Positions 40,995-49,154 of a stretch of DNA of 54,180 bases are shown here, in pieces (the first letter of the stretch is position 1; every line of letters starts with the position of its first letter). The notes below the pieces were generated by a model. It did not search any database. It saw nothing but the letters and a program-made list of their open reading frames with translations, and had not been told where the DNA came from. Position numbers and translations under genes: made by a program. Source of the DNA: CALMKX01 sp036274895 (GTDB taxonomy: Bacteria; Acidobacteriota; Thermoanaerobaculia; Multivoradales; SZUA-115); assembly GCA_036274895.1 (NCBI GenBank), contig DASUEU010000001.1, positions 1-54,180 on the forward strand, written 5' to 3'.

Positions 40995-41666
40995 TCAGAG
41001 GGCCGGGTAGATCACTCCCTCCTGCAGCCCGTCCGGGTGCGCGGAGGTGTTGCGGAAGGTGACCGGGATGGTCAGCCCGCCGGGTCCGAGCACCCCGAAG
41101 TGGAGGTGGGGCGAGATGCCGGCGCGCCCGGTCTGGCCGCTGCGTCCGATCGGTTGGCCCTGAATCACGGGCATCCCGAGGAAGACCAGCACGCCGTCCT
41201 GCGTCAGGTGGAAATAGACCGCGGCCGTGCCGTCGTCGTGGCGCACCAGCACGTAGTTCGACTCCTCGGTGACGCCGTTGCGATCGAAGAAGCGCTCCTC
41301 GAGCTCCTCGACGACGCCGCTGCGCGCGGCCACCACGGTGCTGCCGATGGCCATCCGGAAGTCGTAGGCGTGGCCGTCTCGGGTTCCCAGGAGGTGGGTG
41401 CCCAGGGAACAATTCCCCTGGGAGACCAGGTATGCCTCCCCGGGCGGGTAGGGCAGGACGTACGGCGACGCCGCCTGGTTCGGATACGGGCCGCACTTGC
41501 CGCCGCCCCCGGGATCAGTCGGGCTGCTGCCGTCGCAGCCGAGCAGCACTCCGATCGCGAGCAGCCCGAGGGAGCGAAGCGCAGCCGAACCAAACCCGCC
41601 ACCCGGCTCGCCCCTGGCGCCGGTGCCCGTTCCACCCCTGCTTTGACCTCGCTCGCGCTCCGCCAT
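40995..41666 (-). CDS. M23 peptidase lipoprotein
   Basis: The 223-aa precursor has a long basic, Gly-rich leader and then a lipobox (LLAIGVLLGC), so it should be a lipoprotein. The M23 (LytM) zinc motif is present: HAYDF carries the His-x(3)-Asp pair, and HLHFGV the HxH. Only a compact single domain is present. It could cut peptidoglycan cross-links, or act as a degenerate activator; all the zinc ligands are there. The mature N-terminus is Gly/Pro-rich. Hairpin repeats flank the gene on both sides. Confidence 0.87.
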   Translation of the reverse strand: MAERERGQSRGGTGTGARGEPGGGFGSAALRSLGLLAIGVLLGCDGSSPTDPGGGGKCGPYPNQAASPYVLPYPPGEAYLVSQGNCSLGTHLLGTRDGHAYDFRMAIGSTVVAARSGVVEELEERFFDRNGVTEESNYVLVRHDDGTAAVYFHLTQDGVLVFLGMPVIQGQPIGRSGQTGRAGISPHLHFGVLGPGGLTIPVTFRNTSAHPDGLQEGVIYPAL

Positions 41667-41786
41667 CGTGAGCTCCTTTCCTCGCCCAGAGTCGTTGGAC
41701 CCGCGCCGCCGGTTCCTGCCATCAGGTTGTGCGGGCGCCCTTCTGCAGCCGCCGTGCCAGCCGTTCTCAGAGCCCCTGCGGCAGGA

Positions 41787-41808
41787 GGGCGGACGCGTTG
41801 GTCCGCCC
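41787..41808. repeat. Hairpin repeat adjoining the DUF2339 stop
   Basis: GGGCGGAC (41787-41794) and GTCCGCCC (41801-41808) form an 8-bp stem with loop GCGTTG. It is almost identical to the unit at 40865-40886 and ends one base before the stop codon of the DUF2339 gene, so it may serve as its terminator. Confidence 0.65.
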
Positions 41809-44800
41809 TTACGGGGATCGGGCCTCCGGCTCTCCGCCTGCCACGGAGTCGTCCTTCGCCAGCCAGCGCTGGTAGCCGATCGACACCAGTAGCAGAGACA
41901 GTGCGAGACCGACCAGCGAAGCCACCCGATAGAGGTCGGAGAGCTCGCCCAGGTCGTAGAGGAAGACCTTGAGCAGGGTGGCGATCAGCACCCCCAGACC
42001 CGTCCGTCGCAGCGCCTTGCTGCGGCCCGCGACACCCAAACCCAGGAGAACGAGGGCGTAGACGGCCCAGGCGAGGGAGAGGGTCAGGTCCCGCGCCGGA
42101 TGGCGGGTCCAGTCCTCGAGCAGGTGGGCGCCGGTGGCGAAGGCGTCGAGGATGGTGAGGTTGATCCAGGCGAAGACCAGGACCAAGGCCGCAGCGGCCG
42201 CCGGCAGTGCCGCGGCACCGAGATCCGACTCCAGCCTCGGCTCGGACCCGGGAGGCTCGCGGGGCCCCGCCCGGAGCCAGCGCGCGGTGAGGAGCAAGAC
42301 GGCCGCGGGGATCAAGTAGGCGTAGGCCCACCAGTTGGCGACTGGTATCTCGCTCGGCGCATGGTAGGTCAGCACCTCGGGATTGAGCAGCAGCCGCGCC
42401 GAGACCAGGGCGAGCAGGAAACCGGCGAACCAGGCCAGGGCGGAACGGCCGGTGCGCCGCCAGAGGGCGACGAGGGTCAGGGCCTCGATGGCCCAGGCCA
42501 CGGTGCGATGCTCGTGATGGAGCTGCATGGGGATGGCCAGGGTGACGAAAGCGATGGCTACACCGCCGAACCAGGCCCGGGCCGAGCGGGCCACTTCGGT
42601 GGAAATGGCCGATCTCTCGGAGGCGGAGCCGGCGAGCCGCATCATCCCGTAGAAGGCCACCCCCGCCAGGGCGGCGAGGGCCAGGGGCAAGAGGGCGGGG
42701 GGAGCGTCCGGCCACAGCCGCTCGCCGATCAGTTCGATGCTCGGGAAGAACGCCGGGCCGGCGAGCGCAGCCACAATCCACGCCTCTCGCTGCCGGCGCA
42801 GGGCCCGGTTGACGAAGGGCAGGGCGGTGGTGGCGAGCAGGCCGACCAGGAAGGCGGCGAGGGCTGGTCCGGCTTGGCCCTCCGGGCTCGCCGGGAGGCT
42901 CAGGGCGGCCTTGAGGTCGGAGGCGGCGAGCAGACCGGCGGCGAGGGCGAAGAGGCCGGCCGAGCCGGTGCGCAGCGCCGGTGCCACGGCCAGCGCGGCG
43001 AAGACCAGCGGCCCCGCCAGTGATTCGCTCGGGCGGTCCGCGAGGCCCGGTCCCACCAGCCAGGCGGCCAACAGGCCGAGGGCCATCCCGGCGGCCGCTC
43101 GCTCGAGGTCGTCGCGCTGCTCGGGCCGCCGCCGGCCCAGCAGTACGGCCGCCGCCTGGAACAGCCCGGCCGCCAGGGCCGCGGCGAGCCACAGAGAGCG
43201 TGGGGCGTCCGCGGCGTCACCGTGCACCCAGTGGGGCACGGCGAAGGCCAGCGCCATGCCGCCGGCCGCCACGAAGGGCAGGGAAGTGGCCGAGGTGCGA
43301 ATGCCGAGGACGAGCAGGAAGGCCGTCAGGACGAGCGCTCCAGCGATCCACGGCCAAGGGGTGGCCGCTTGCTCGCGAGACGCCGAAGCGAGGACCAGCA
43401 CCAGGAGGAAGCCGATGGTAGCGAGGTTGGCCGCCCTGGCGGAGTGGGGCGCGACCTCGGTCTCGGGAGCCCGATAGAGGGTTGAAGCCAGGGGCACGGC
43501 AGAGAGGGCCACCGCCAGCGCGGCGAAGCCCCAGGCCGGGACGCCCTGCTCCCCGCGCACCAGCAGCCAGACAGCTGCGACGATCAGAGCACCCTGGGCG
43601 CCCATCAGGGCCGCCGGTCCCAGCCCCGGGCGCCGGCCGAGCCAGCTGCCGGCGAGGGAGAGCAGGAGCAGGAAGGCGCCCAGGCTCGGCAATCCGATCT
43701 CGACCTCGGTGCGGCCCACCAGGCCGAGCCCGACGAGGAGAGGCACGGCCAGCGCCGCCAACTGGGTGGTGTGCCACGAGACGGGAGCACCTTCGGGCGC
43801 CTCCCCACCCTCCGAGCGCAGCTCCGGGCTGAAGGCGAAGACCAGGGCGAACAGCCCCAGGATCAGCAGGCCCAGGGTGCCCTCCGCGGGCTCGAAGTGG
43901 CGGCTCAGGAAGAAGACGGCCTGGTGCAGGGTCGTGGCGATCAGGGCGAAGAGGGCGAGGCCAGGCCAGGCGCGCCGCCGGGCCAAGGCCAGCAGCCCCC
44001 CGTTCAACACCAGCAGGTAGCCGAACAGGCGGCCGGGGCCTTCGCCGGCGGCCGGCACCATGAGCGGCGTGGCGAAGCCGCCGGCGAGGCCGATCGAGGC
44101 CAGGACCAGCGAGCGCCAGCGGGACGCGAAGAGACAGCACCCCACGGTCACGCCCGCCATCAGCAGGAAGGTCGGCAAGGCCCCGAGCAGCTCGTAGCGG
44201 ATGTGCGCCGCCCAGAAGGCCGCGTAGAGGATGGCGAAGCCGGCCCCCGCCAGGGCCTCGGCCGTGTTGCCGTAGCCGCGGCGTCGCACCGGCCCGGCGC
44301 CCACCAGGCAGCCGAGGCCGGCGAGGAGGCCCAGGATCACCCGCACCAGGGGCGAGATCCAGCCCTGCTCGACCGAGTACTTGAACAGGTAGAGACCGGC
44401 GAGGGCCAGCACCACTCCTCCCGCCACGGCAGCGCCGCGCACGCCGAGCCAGCGCTCCCAGTCGAAGCTCGACGAGGAGGCTTCTCGGGCGGACGGCTCG
44501 ATCGCGGTGAACAGGGGCTGTGGCGCCGCAGGAGGAGCGGCCGGAGGGGATGCCGGGACGGCAGCAGAGGCGGGCGAGGGTGGCGGCTCGGGGTGGGGTG
44601 GAGCAGCCGTCGAGGCCGCTCTGGCCGCGGGAGAGGGGGCGTCGATCCGGGCCGCCTCGGGGGTCGCGGCCGGCGCCGGAGCGGGTGCCGGCCGGGTGGT
44701 GCTGCGCAGCTGCCGGACCTCGGTCTCGACTTCGTGGAGCCGAGCTCGCAAAGCCGCCAGCTCACTCTCGGCCGAGCCCACTCGTTCCGAGAGGCGCCGA

Positions 44801-44880
44801 GCGACGAGCGCCGCCACGCCGATCACCACGGGCGTTGCGAGGACGAGCAGGCAGCCGAGGCCGGAGAGAAGATCGTCCAC
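41809..44880 (-). CDS. DUF2339 multi-spanning membrane protein
   Basis: The 1023-aa product starts with one hydrophobic helix, then a coiled coil (LSERVGSAESELAALRARLHEVETEVRQL) and a long Pro/Ala linker. About two dozen transmembrane helices follow. WERWLGVRGAAVAGGVVLALAGLYLFKYSVEQGW and GYGNTAEALAGAGFAILYAAFWAA are hallmarks of DUF2339. Family members are found throughout Gram-negatives; their function is not established. The start is GTG 44880 with GAGGAGGG just upstream. The frame is intact over its full length. Confidence 0.9.
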   Translation of the reverse strand: MDDLLSGLGCLLVLATPVVIGVAALVARRLSERVGSAESELAALRARLHEVETEVRQLRSTTRPAPAPAPAATPEAARIDAPSPAARAASTAAPPHPEPPPSPASAAVPASPPAAPPAAPQPLFTAIEPSAREASSSSFDWERWLGVRGAAVAGGVVLALAGLYLFKYSVEQGWISPLVRVILGLLAGLGCLVGAGPVRRRGYGNTAEALAGAGFAILYAAFWAAHIRYELLGALPTFLLMAGVTVGCCLFASRWRSLVLASIGLAGGFATPLMVPAAGEGPGRLFGYLLVLNGGLLALARRRAWPGLALFALIATTLHQAVFFLSRHFEPAEGTLGLLILGLFALVFAFSPELRSEGGEAPEGAPVSWHTTQLAALAVPLLVGLGLVGRTEVEIGLPSLGAFLLLLSLAGSWLGRRPGLGPAALMGAQGALIVAAVWLLVRGEQGVPAWGFAALAVALSAVPLASTLYRAPETEVAPHSARAANLATIGFLLVLVLASASREQAATPWPWIAGALVLTAFLLVLGIRTSATSLPFVAAGGMALAFAVPHWVHGDAADAPRSLWLAAALAAGLFQAAAVLLGRRRPEQRDDLERAAAGMALGLLAAWLVGPGLADRPSESLAGPLVFAALAVAPALRTGSAGLFALAAGLLAASDLKAALSLPASPEGQAGPALAAFLVGLLATTALPFVNRALRRQREAWIVAALAGPAFFPSIELIGERLWPDAPPALLPLALAALAGVAFYGMMRLAGSASERSAISTEVARSARAWFGGVAIAFVTLAIPMQLHHEHRTVAWAIEALTLVALWRRTGRSALAWFAGFLLALVSARLLLNPEVLTYHAPSEIPVANWWAYAYLIPAAVLLLTARWLRAGPREPPGSEPRLESDLGAAALPAAAAALVLVFAWINLTILDAFATGAHLLEDWTRHPARDLTLSLAWAVYALVLLGLGVAGRSKALRRTGLGVLIATLLKVFLYDLGELSDLYRVASLVGLALSLLLVSIGYQRWLAKDDSVAGGEPEARSP

Positions 44881-44967
44881 GGGCCCTCCTCTTCTGGAAC
44901 CGATGAGTGATCAGCTTATCTCCGGAGTGGTTCCACTCTTACAGACGGCGCCCGTGGACGTCGCCCC

Positions 44968-45822
44968 TCAGGCAGGCCCGGCCCGCTTCAACCGCCGGAA
45001 GGTGAGGGCCAGGACCAAAGCCGTCGCCACCACGAAGCCCATCCCGTATTCGTAGGTCCACCAGCTGGTGGCGCCGGTGTCGCGGGTGAGGCGCTCGAAG
45101 GTCTGCTGGGCGCCGTTGCTCGCCGCGTGCAGCACCACGGCCGGCCAGACGCTGCCGCTCCTCACCCGCAGCCAGGTGTAGAAGAAGGCGATGCCGACCA
45201 CCGTCAAGGTGAAGCAGGCGGTGCCGTAGATCACCGGGATTCGAGGCCGGAAGAGGGGTAGCAGCACGAAGACCAGCGGGTAGTGCCACACCGCCCAGAC
45301 CACCCCGGTGATCACACTGGTGCGGGTGAAGCCCGCGGTCTCGAGCAGCCGGGGGACCAGGAGGCCCCGCCAGCCGAGCTCCTCACCGAGGGTAGAGCCG
45401 GCGCCCAGAGCCGCGCTCGCCACGGCGGCCAGGGGCACCAGGAGAGCGAGCCCGAGCACGGGGCCGAGGCCGGCCAGACCGAAGCGCTCGGCCGTCTGCG
45501 CCCACCTCTCGCCATCGAAGGCGCCGAGGCCGGTGGCCCAGACCACCCCGTACACCCCGCCGATCAGCAGCCACGGCCAGGCGACCGAGCCCAGCAGGTG
45601 GCGCCAGCCGGCGCTGCCCCAGCCCAGCCCCCGCAGCGACCGCGTGGTCAGCCAGCGAGTGGCCAGGGCGGCCAAGCCGGGCGTCCACATGAAGGCGGCG
45701 GAGTGCAGGTCCCCCCAGCGCGGGCTGGGGGCGAGCAAGAGGTAGGAGTAGAAAGGGCTGGCCAGCAGCAGCGTCAGGAGCAGAAAGAGCCGGATCTCAC
45801 GGGTCGCCTGGTCTCGGGCCAT
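44968..45822 (-). CDS. CPBP-family intramembrane metalloprotease
   Basis: The 284-aa product has about eight hydrophobic helices and the three CPBP (Abi/CaaX-like) motifs: EELGWRG (Glu-Glu and Arg), VWAVWHYPL (His), and VLHAASNG (His and Asn). These form the intramembrane metal site. Members process prenylated or bacteriocin-type peptides or act in immunity; the substrate here is unknown. I start at ATG 45822, after GAGGGA. The gene is divergent from the ART-like gene by 169 bases. Confidence 0.85.
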   Translation of the reverse strand: MARDQATREIRLFLLLTLLLASPFYSYLLLAPSPRWGDLHSAAFMWTPGLAALATRWLTTRSLRGLGWGSAGWRHLLGSVAWPWLLIGGVYGVVWATGLGAFDGERWAQTAERFGLAGLGPVLGLALLVPLAAVASAALGAGSTLGEELGWRGLLVPRLLETAGFTRTSVITGVVWAVWHYPLVFVLLPLFRPRIPVIYGTACFTLTVVGIAFFYTWLRVRSGSVWPAVVLHAASNGAQQTFERLTRDTGATSWWTYEYGMGFVVATALVLALTFRRLKRAGPA

Positions 45823-45991
45823 GGTCCGTCCCTCGGTCTGGAGCGGAGTCTGCTGGCAGATACGCCGCGCAAGGTCGAGGGTTCTCGCCGGCGCTCTGGA
45901 GCCTGGGGCGCCTGCCCTCGGGGCGAGGCTTGCCGTGGCCGAGGATGGCCGATAACCTGCGCCCAAAGCTCCCGTCACGAGGAGGTTGCCG

Positions 45992-46855
45992 ATGCCCCCA
46001 GGGCCGCCGCCGGCTCCCCACGTCCGTCGAGGCATCGACCTCGGCCGGGTCCGCAACGCCGCGCCGCCGGCCCAACCGCGGATCGTGGCGCCGTCGGGCC
46101 GGCCGATGGCCCCCCACGTCGAGGCTGCCTGCCGGCGCCTCCCCGGCCACGCCGGGGCGCCCCCCGCCATCGCCCAGCCGATGTTCATGGTCAAGTTCTT
46201 CCAGGACCTGGGTGGCGGCAAGGGCGACGGTGGGGGCAAGGGCGAGAAGAAGGGCGAGGTGAGCAAGGAGGTCGAAGTGATCGACCCGGTGCTCCAGAAG
46301 ATCAAGCTGATCGAGCGGACCAACCCCCAGGTGGTGATCCTGTGGGGCAAGGGCAAGTCGATCTCCAACATCGATCTGCTCGCCTGCCTCAAGCTCTACC
46401 TCACCGGGGGCCTGGTGCTCTACCGCGGCGTCCAGCAATGCCACCCGATGTTCCCCAAGGGCAGCGACCATGCGCTGATGACCCCCAAAGTGCCGGGCAG
46501 CACCAAGCCCCCGGACTTCACCGCCAACGACAACGACTGGCTGCCGATGTCACCCACCCGGCAGCTCTCGCTCTCCATCGCTCTTTCCTGGTCGTCGAGC
46601 ATCGTCGGCTACTTCAAGAACGCCGGCGGCATGAACGCCCGGCGGCCGGTGGCCCTGGTGCTTGAGAAGCGCATCGGCCCCACCGACCCGATCGCCTTCT
46701 GCTTCGACGACGAGATCCAGATCAAGGGCACCTGCCGGGCGGACCAGGTGACCCGGATCTGGATCGATCAGGACTGGGGTCTCTTCAGCCAGGCCCACAA
46801 GGGACTGAACTTCGAGAAGCTCGCCCGGGATGCCAAGGTGCCGATCAACGAGTAG
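45992..46855 (+). CDS. Putative ADP-ribosyltransferase-like protein with Pro-rich leader
   Basis: The 287-aa product has a Pro/Ala/Arg-rich N-terminus with repeated APHV words (residues 8-11, 40-43), a Gly/Lys linker (70-88) and a compact C-terminal domain. In it, LVLYRGV (Arg145), SLSIALSWSSSI (193-204) and DDEIQIKGT (239-247) follow the Arg / Ser-Thr-Ser / E-x-E order of R-S-E ADP-ribosyltransferases, although the first Glu of E-x-E is Asp. Pro-rich APHV leaders are seen on proteins linked to contractile injection systems and polymorphic toxins in related bacteria. No immunity gene or secretion machinery is adjacent. ATG 45992 has GAGGAGG upstream. The ART assignment is by motif only. Confidence 0.55.
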   Translation: MPPGPPPAPHVRRGIDLGRVRNAAPPAQPRIVAPSGRPMAPHVEAACRRLPGHAGAPPAIAQPMFMVKFFQDLGGGKGDGGGKGEKKGEVSKEVEVIDPVLQKIKLIERTNPQVVILWGKGKSISNIDLLACLKLYLTGGLVLYRGVQQCHPMFPKGSDHALMTPKVPGSTKPPDFTANDNDWLPMSPTRQLSLSIALSWSSSIVGYFKNAGGMNARRPVALVLEKRIGPTDPIAFCFDDEIQIKGTCRADQVTRIWIDQDWGLFSQAHKGLNFEKLARDAKVPINE

Positions 46856-46904
46856 GCCGAGGTGCACGCCCCACAAAGACGGCGCAGGGCAGCCGGCGCG
46901 CTCG

Positions 46905-48284
46905 CTAACCCACCTCCTCTGCCACCGTCTTGCCCACGTACCAGTCCACCCCGCGAGTCAAGAACATCGCCACGCCGAGGATGACGAAAAGGGCCGTAGC
47001 GCCGAGCAGGAGGGCGTAGTCCTCGGCCTGGAGCAGCACCCAGAGATAGCCGTAGAGGCCGGCGAGGGCGGCGGCGAGCATCACGGCTCGGCCGCGGGCC
47101 TTCAAGATGGCTCGGCTGTAGCCGCCGATCAGGGCGACCGTGCCGGCGCTCGCCGCGGCGTAGGCGAGGCCGAAACCGAAGTGCTCGGACAGGGCCAGCA
47201 GCAGCAGGTAGAAGAGACAGAGCGCGGCACCCACGAACAGGTACTGCACCGGGTGCAGCCGCACCGGGTGGAAGACCTCGAAGAGGAAGCAGGTGGCGAA
47301 GGTGAGGAGCAGGAAGAGGATGCCGTACTTCAAGGCCCTCTCGGTCCTGTGGTAGCCATCCGCAGGCAGGAAGAGCCCGACCCCGAGGGCGGAGGAGCGG
47401 ACGGCCTGGGCGAAGGTGGGGTGGTCGGTATCGTCGCTGCGCCAGACCTGGGGGAAGCCGCGGCCCAGCTCCGAGACCTCCCACTCGGCCTGGAAGCCCT
47501 GCTCGGAGACCTGCCTCCGGGCGGGCAGGTAAGCGCCCCGGAAACTCGGGTCGGGCCAGGTGGAGGTCATCTCGACGTGCGTCTGGCGTCCCAGGGGCAG
47601 TACTTTCAAGGACTCGCTGCCGTGGAGAGTCAGCTCCAGGCGGAAGGGCGAGGGCTGGTCCTTGGCCAGGCGGTCCAGACCGGGAAGGGCAGCGTGGATG
47701 CCCGAGCGCCACGGGTCCATCACGCCCGCCCCCGGCTCGAGGTCGATCTTGCGGCCGTCCCAGTCGACCGCCAGGGCCGAGGTGACTCCCCGCAGGTCCG
47801 GCACGCCGAAGGAGAGGAAGGCTTGGTCCCAACGCACGCTCTCGGCGGCCACGCCGAGGGCATCGAAGTCCGGCTTGGCGAAGCGCCCCGCGAGGGTCAG
47901 CCGGGTGCGGTAGACCACGGTTTCGAAGATCCCCCGTTGGCGGCGCTCCGGCTCGATCTCGGCCTGGACCACCAGCTCTTCGGGCAGGAAGTAGGCGTGG
48001 TAGCGGTAGAGCTTCTGCACGCTGTCGGACTCCTGGACGAGTTGGTCGAAGGGCACCACCATCAGGGGGCCCCCCACCTCCTGCTCCTGCCCCCACATGG
48101 CTGAGACCGACGCCAGCGCCTCGGCGCGCCGTTGGGCCCGCTCGAGGATGGTGGAGCGCACCATCATCAGCGGGATGAGCAGGACCAGCACCAGCAGACC
48201 GATCACGATCAGGCGCAGGGTCACCGAGCGCTTGGCCCGGGCTGCGAGGGCGCGGGGCGCCTCGGTGGACAACGAGTCGAGCAT
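46905..48284 (-). CDS. creD: Inner-membrane protein CreD family
   Basis: The 459-aa product has an N-terminal helix (RLIVIGLLVLVLLIPLMMVRSTI), a large periplasmic domain (residues about 45-290), then about five helices including KYGILFLLLTFATCFLFEVFHPVRLHPVQYLFVGAALCLFYLLLLALSEHFGF. The segment from the first helix to ERAQRRAEA and the FHPVRLHPVQY block identify the CreD family. In enterobacteria CreD is induced by the CreBC two-component system. Here a regulator-kinase pair is divergent on the other side of a 156-base gap. I start at ATG 48284 after GGAGGAG. Confidence 0.9.
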   Translation of the reverse strand: MLDSLSTEAPRALAARAKRSVTLRLIVIGLLVLVLLIPLMMVRSTILERAQRRAEALASVSAMWGQEQEVGGPLMVVPFDQLVQESDSVQKLYRYHAYFLPEELVVQAEIEPERRQRGIFETVVYRTRLTLAGRFAKPDFDALGVAAESVRWDQAFLSFGVPDLRGVTSALAVDWDGRKIDLEPGAGVMDPWRSGIHAALPGLDRLAKDQPSPFRLELTLHGSESLKVLPLGRQTHVEMTSTWPDPSFRGAYLPARRQVSEQGFQAEWEVSELGRGFPQVWRSDDTDHPTFAQAVRSSALGVGLFLPADGYHRTERALKYGILFLLLTFATCFLFEVFHPVRLHPVQYLFVGAALCLFYLLLLALSEHFGFGLAYAAASAGTVALIGGYSRAILKARGRAVMLAAALAGLYGYLWVLLQAEDYALLLGATALFVILGVAMFLTRGVDWYVGKTVAEEVG

Positions 48285-48440
48285 GGTCTCCTCCTTGGAA
48301 AGGGTTCCTCCTCGGGACGGTGGGCATTTGACCGTGGAGACCGGGCGAGCGTGAGGCGCCGGCGAGGAAAGAAGTGCGGCAAATGTGGCGAGAAGATGGC
48401 GGCGGAAAGGGGTGGAGCGAGCTTGCGCTAGATTGCCCTC

Positions 48441-49154
48441 ATGACCACCGCTTCCGGCGCGCGGGTGACCCTGGTCGACGACGAGGAAAGCCTGCGTGAG
48501 ACCGTGGCCTACGCCTTGCGCCGCGAGGGCTACCGCGTGGACGTCCACGCCGACGGCCTCGGAGCCTGGGAGGCCTGCCACCGCGATCTTCCGGACGTCG
48601 CCATCCTCGACATCTCGATGCCCGGCCTCGACGGCCTCGAGCTGTGCCGGCGCCTGCGCACTCTCTCGGCGCGGCTGCCCATCCTCTTCCTGACCTCGCG
48701 GGACGAGGAGCTCGACCGTGTGCTCGGCCTCGAGCTGGGGGCGGACGACTACCTGTGCAAGCCCTTCTCGTTGCGCGAGCTTTTGGCCCGGGTGAAGGTC
48801 TTGCTGCGGCGTGCCTCCCTGCTCGCCCAGCCGCCGGAGTCCGAGGAGAAGGTGCTCGAGATCGGTGCCCTGGCTCTCGACCTCCTGCGTTTCCAGGCCC
48901 GCTGGGGGGCTCGTCCCCTCGGTCTCACGGTCACCGAGTTCCGTCTGCTCCAGGCCCTGGCGCGACGCCCCGGGCACGTCAAGAGCCGGGCCCAGCTGAT
49001 GGCCGAAGCCTACCCGGATGACGCCTGGGTCAGCGAGCGCACGGTGGACAGCCACGTCAAGCGCCTGCGGCGCAAGCTGGGCGAGGCCGCTGCCGGCGCC
49101 GACGAGGCGATCGAGACCGTTTACGGCCTGGGCTACCGCTTCCACGCCCGATGA
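48441..49154 (+). CDS. OmpR-family response regulator
   Basis: The 237-aa product has a receiver domain with Asp13/Asp14, phospho-acceptor Asp57 (AILDISMPGLDG), Thr85 and Lys107 (LCKPF). The C-terminal winged helix contains VTEFRLLQALARRPGHVKSRAQL and ERTVDSHVKRLRRKLG. It is translationally coupled to the kinase through an ATGA overlap. Its place opposite creD suggests a CreB-like regulator, though the sequence is equally close to ChvI-type proteins, so no symbol is given. I do not see TTCAC-N6-TTCAC cre tags upstream of creD. Confidence 0.9.
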   Translation: MTTASGARVTLVDDEESLRETVAYALRREGYRVDVHADGLGAWEACHRDLPDVAILDISMPGLDGLELCRRLRTLSARLPILFLTSRDEELDRVLGLELGADDYLCKPFSLRELLARVKVLLRRASLLAQPPESEEKVLEIGALALDLLRFQARWGARPLGLTVTEFRLLQALARRPGHVKSRAQLMAEAYPDDAWVSERTVDSHVKRLRRKLGEAAAGADEAIETVYGLGYRFHAR

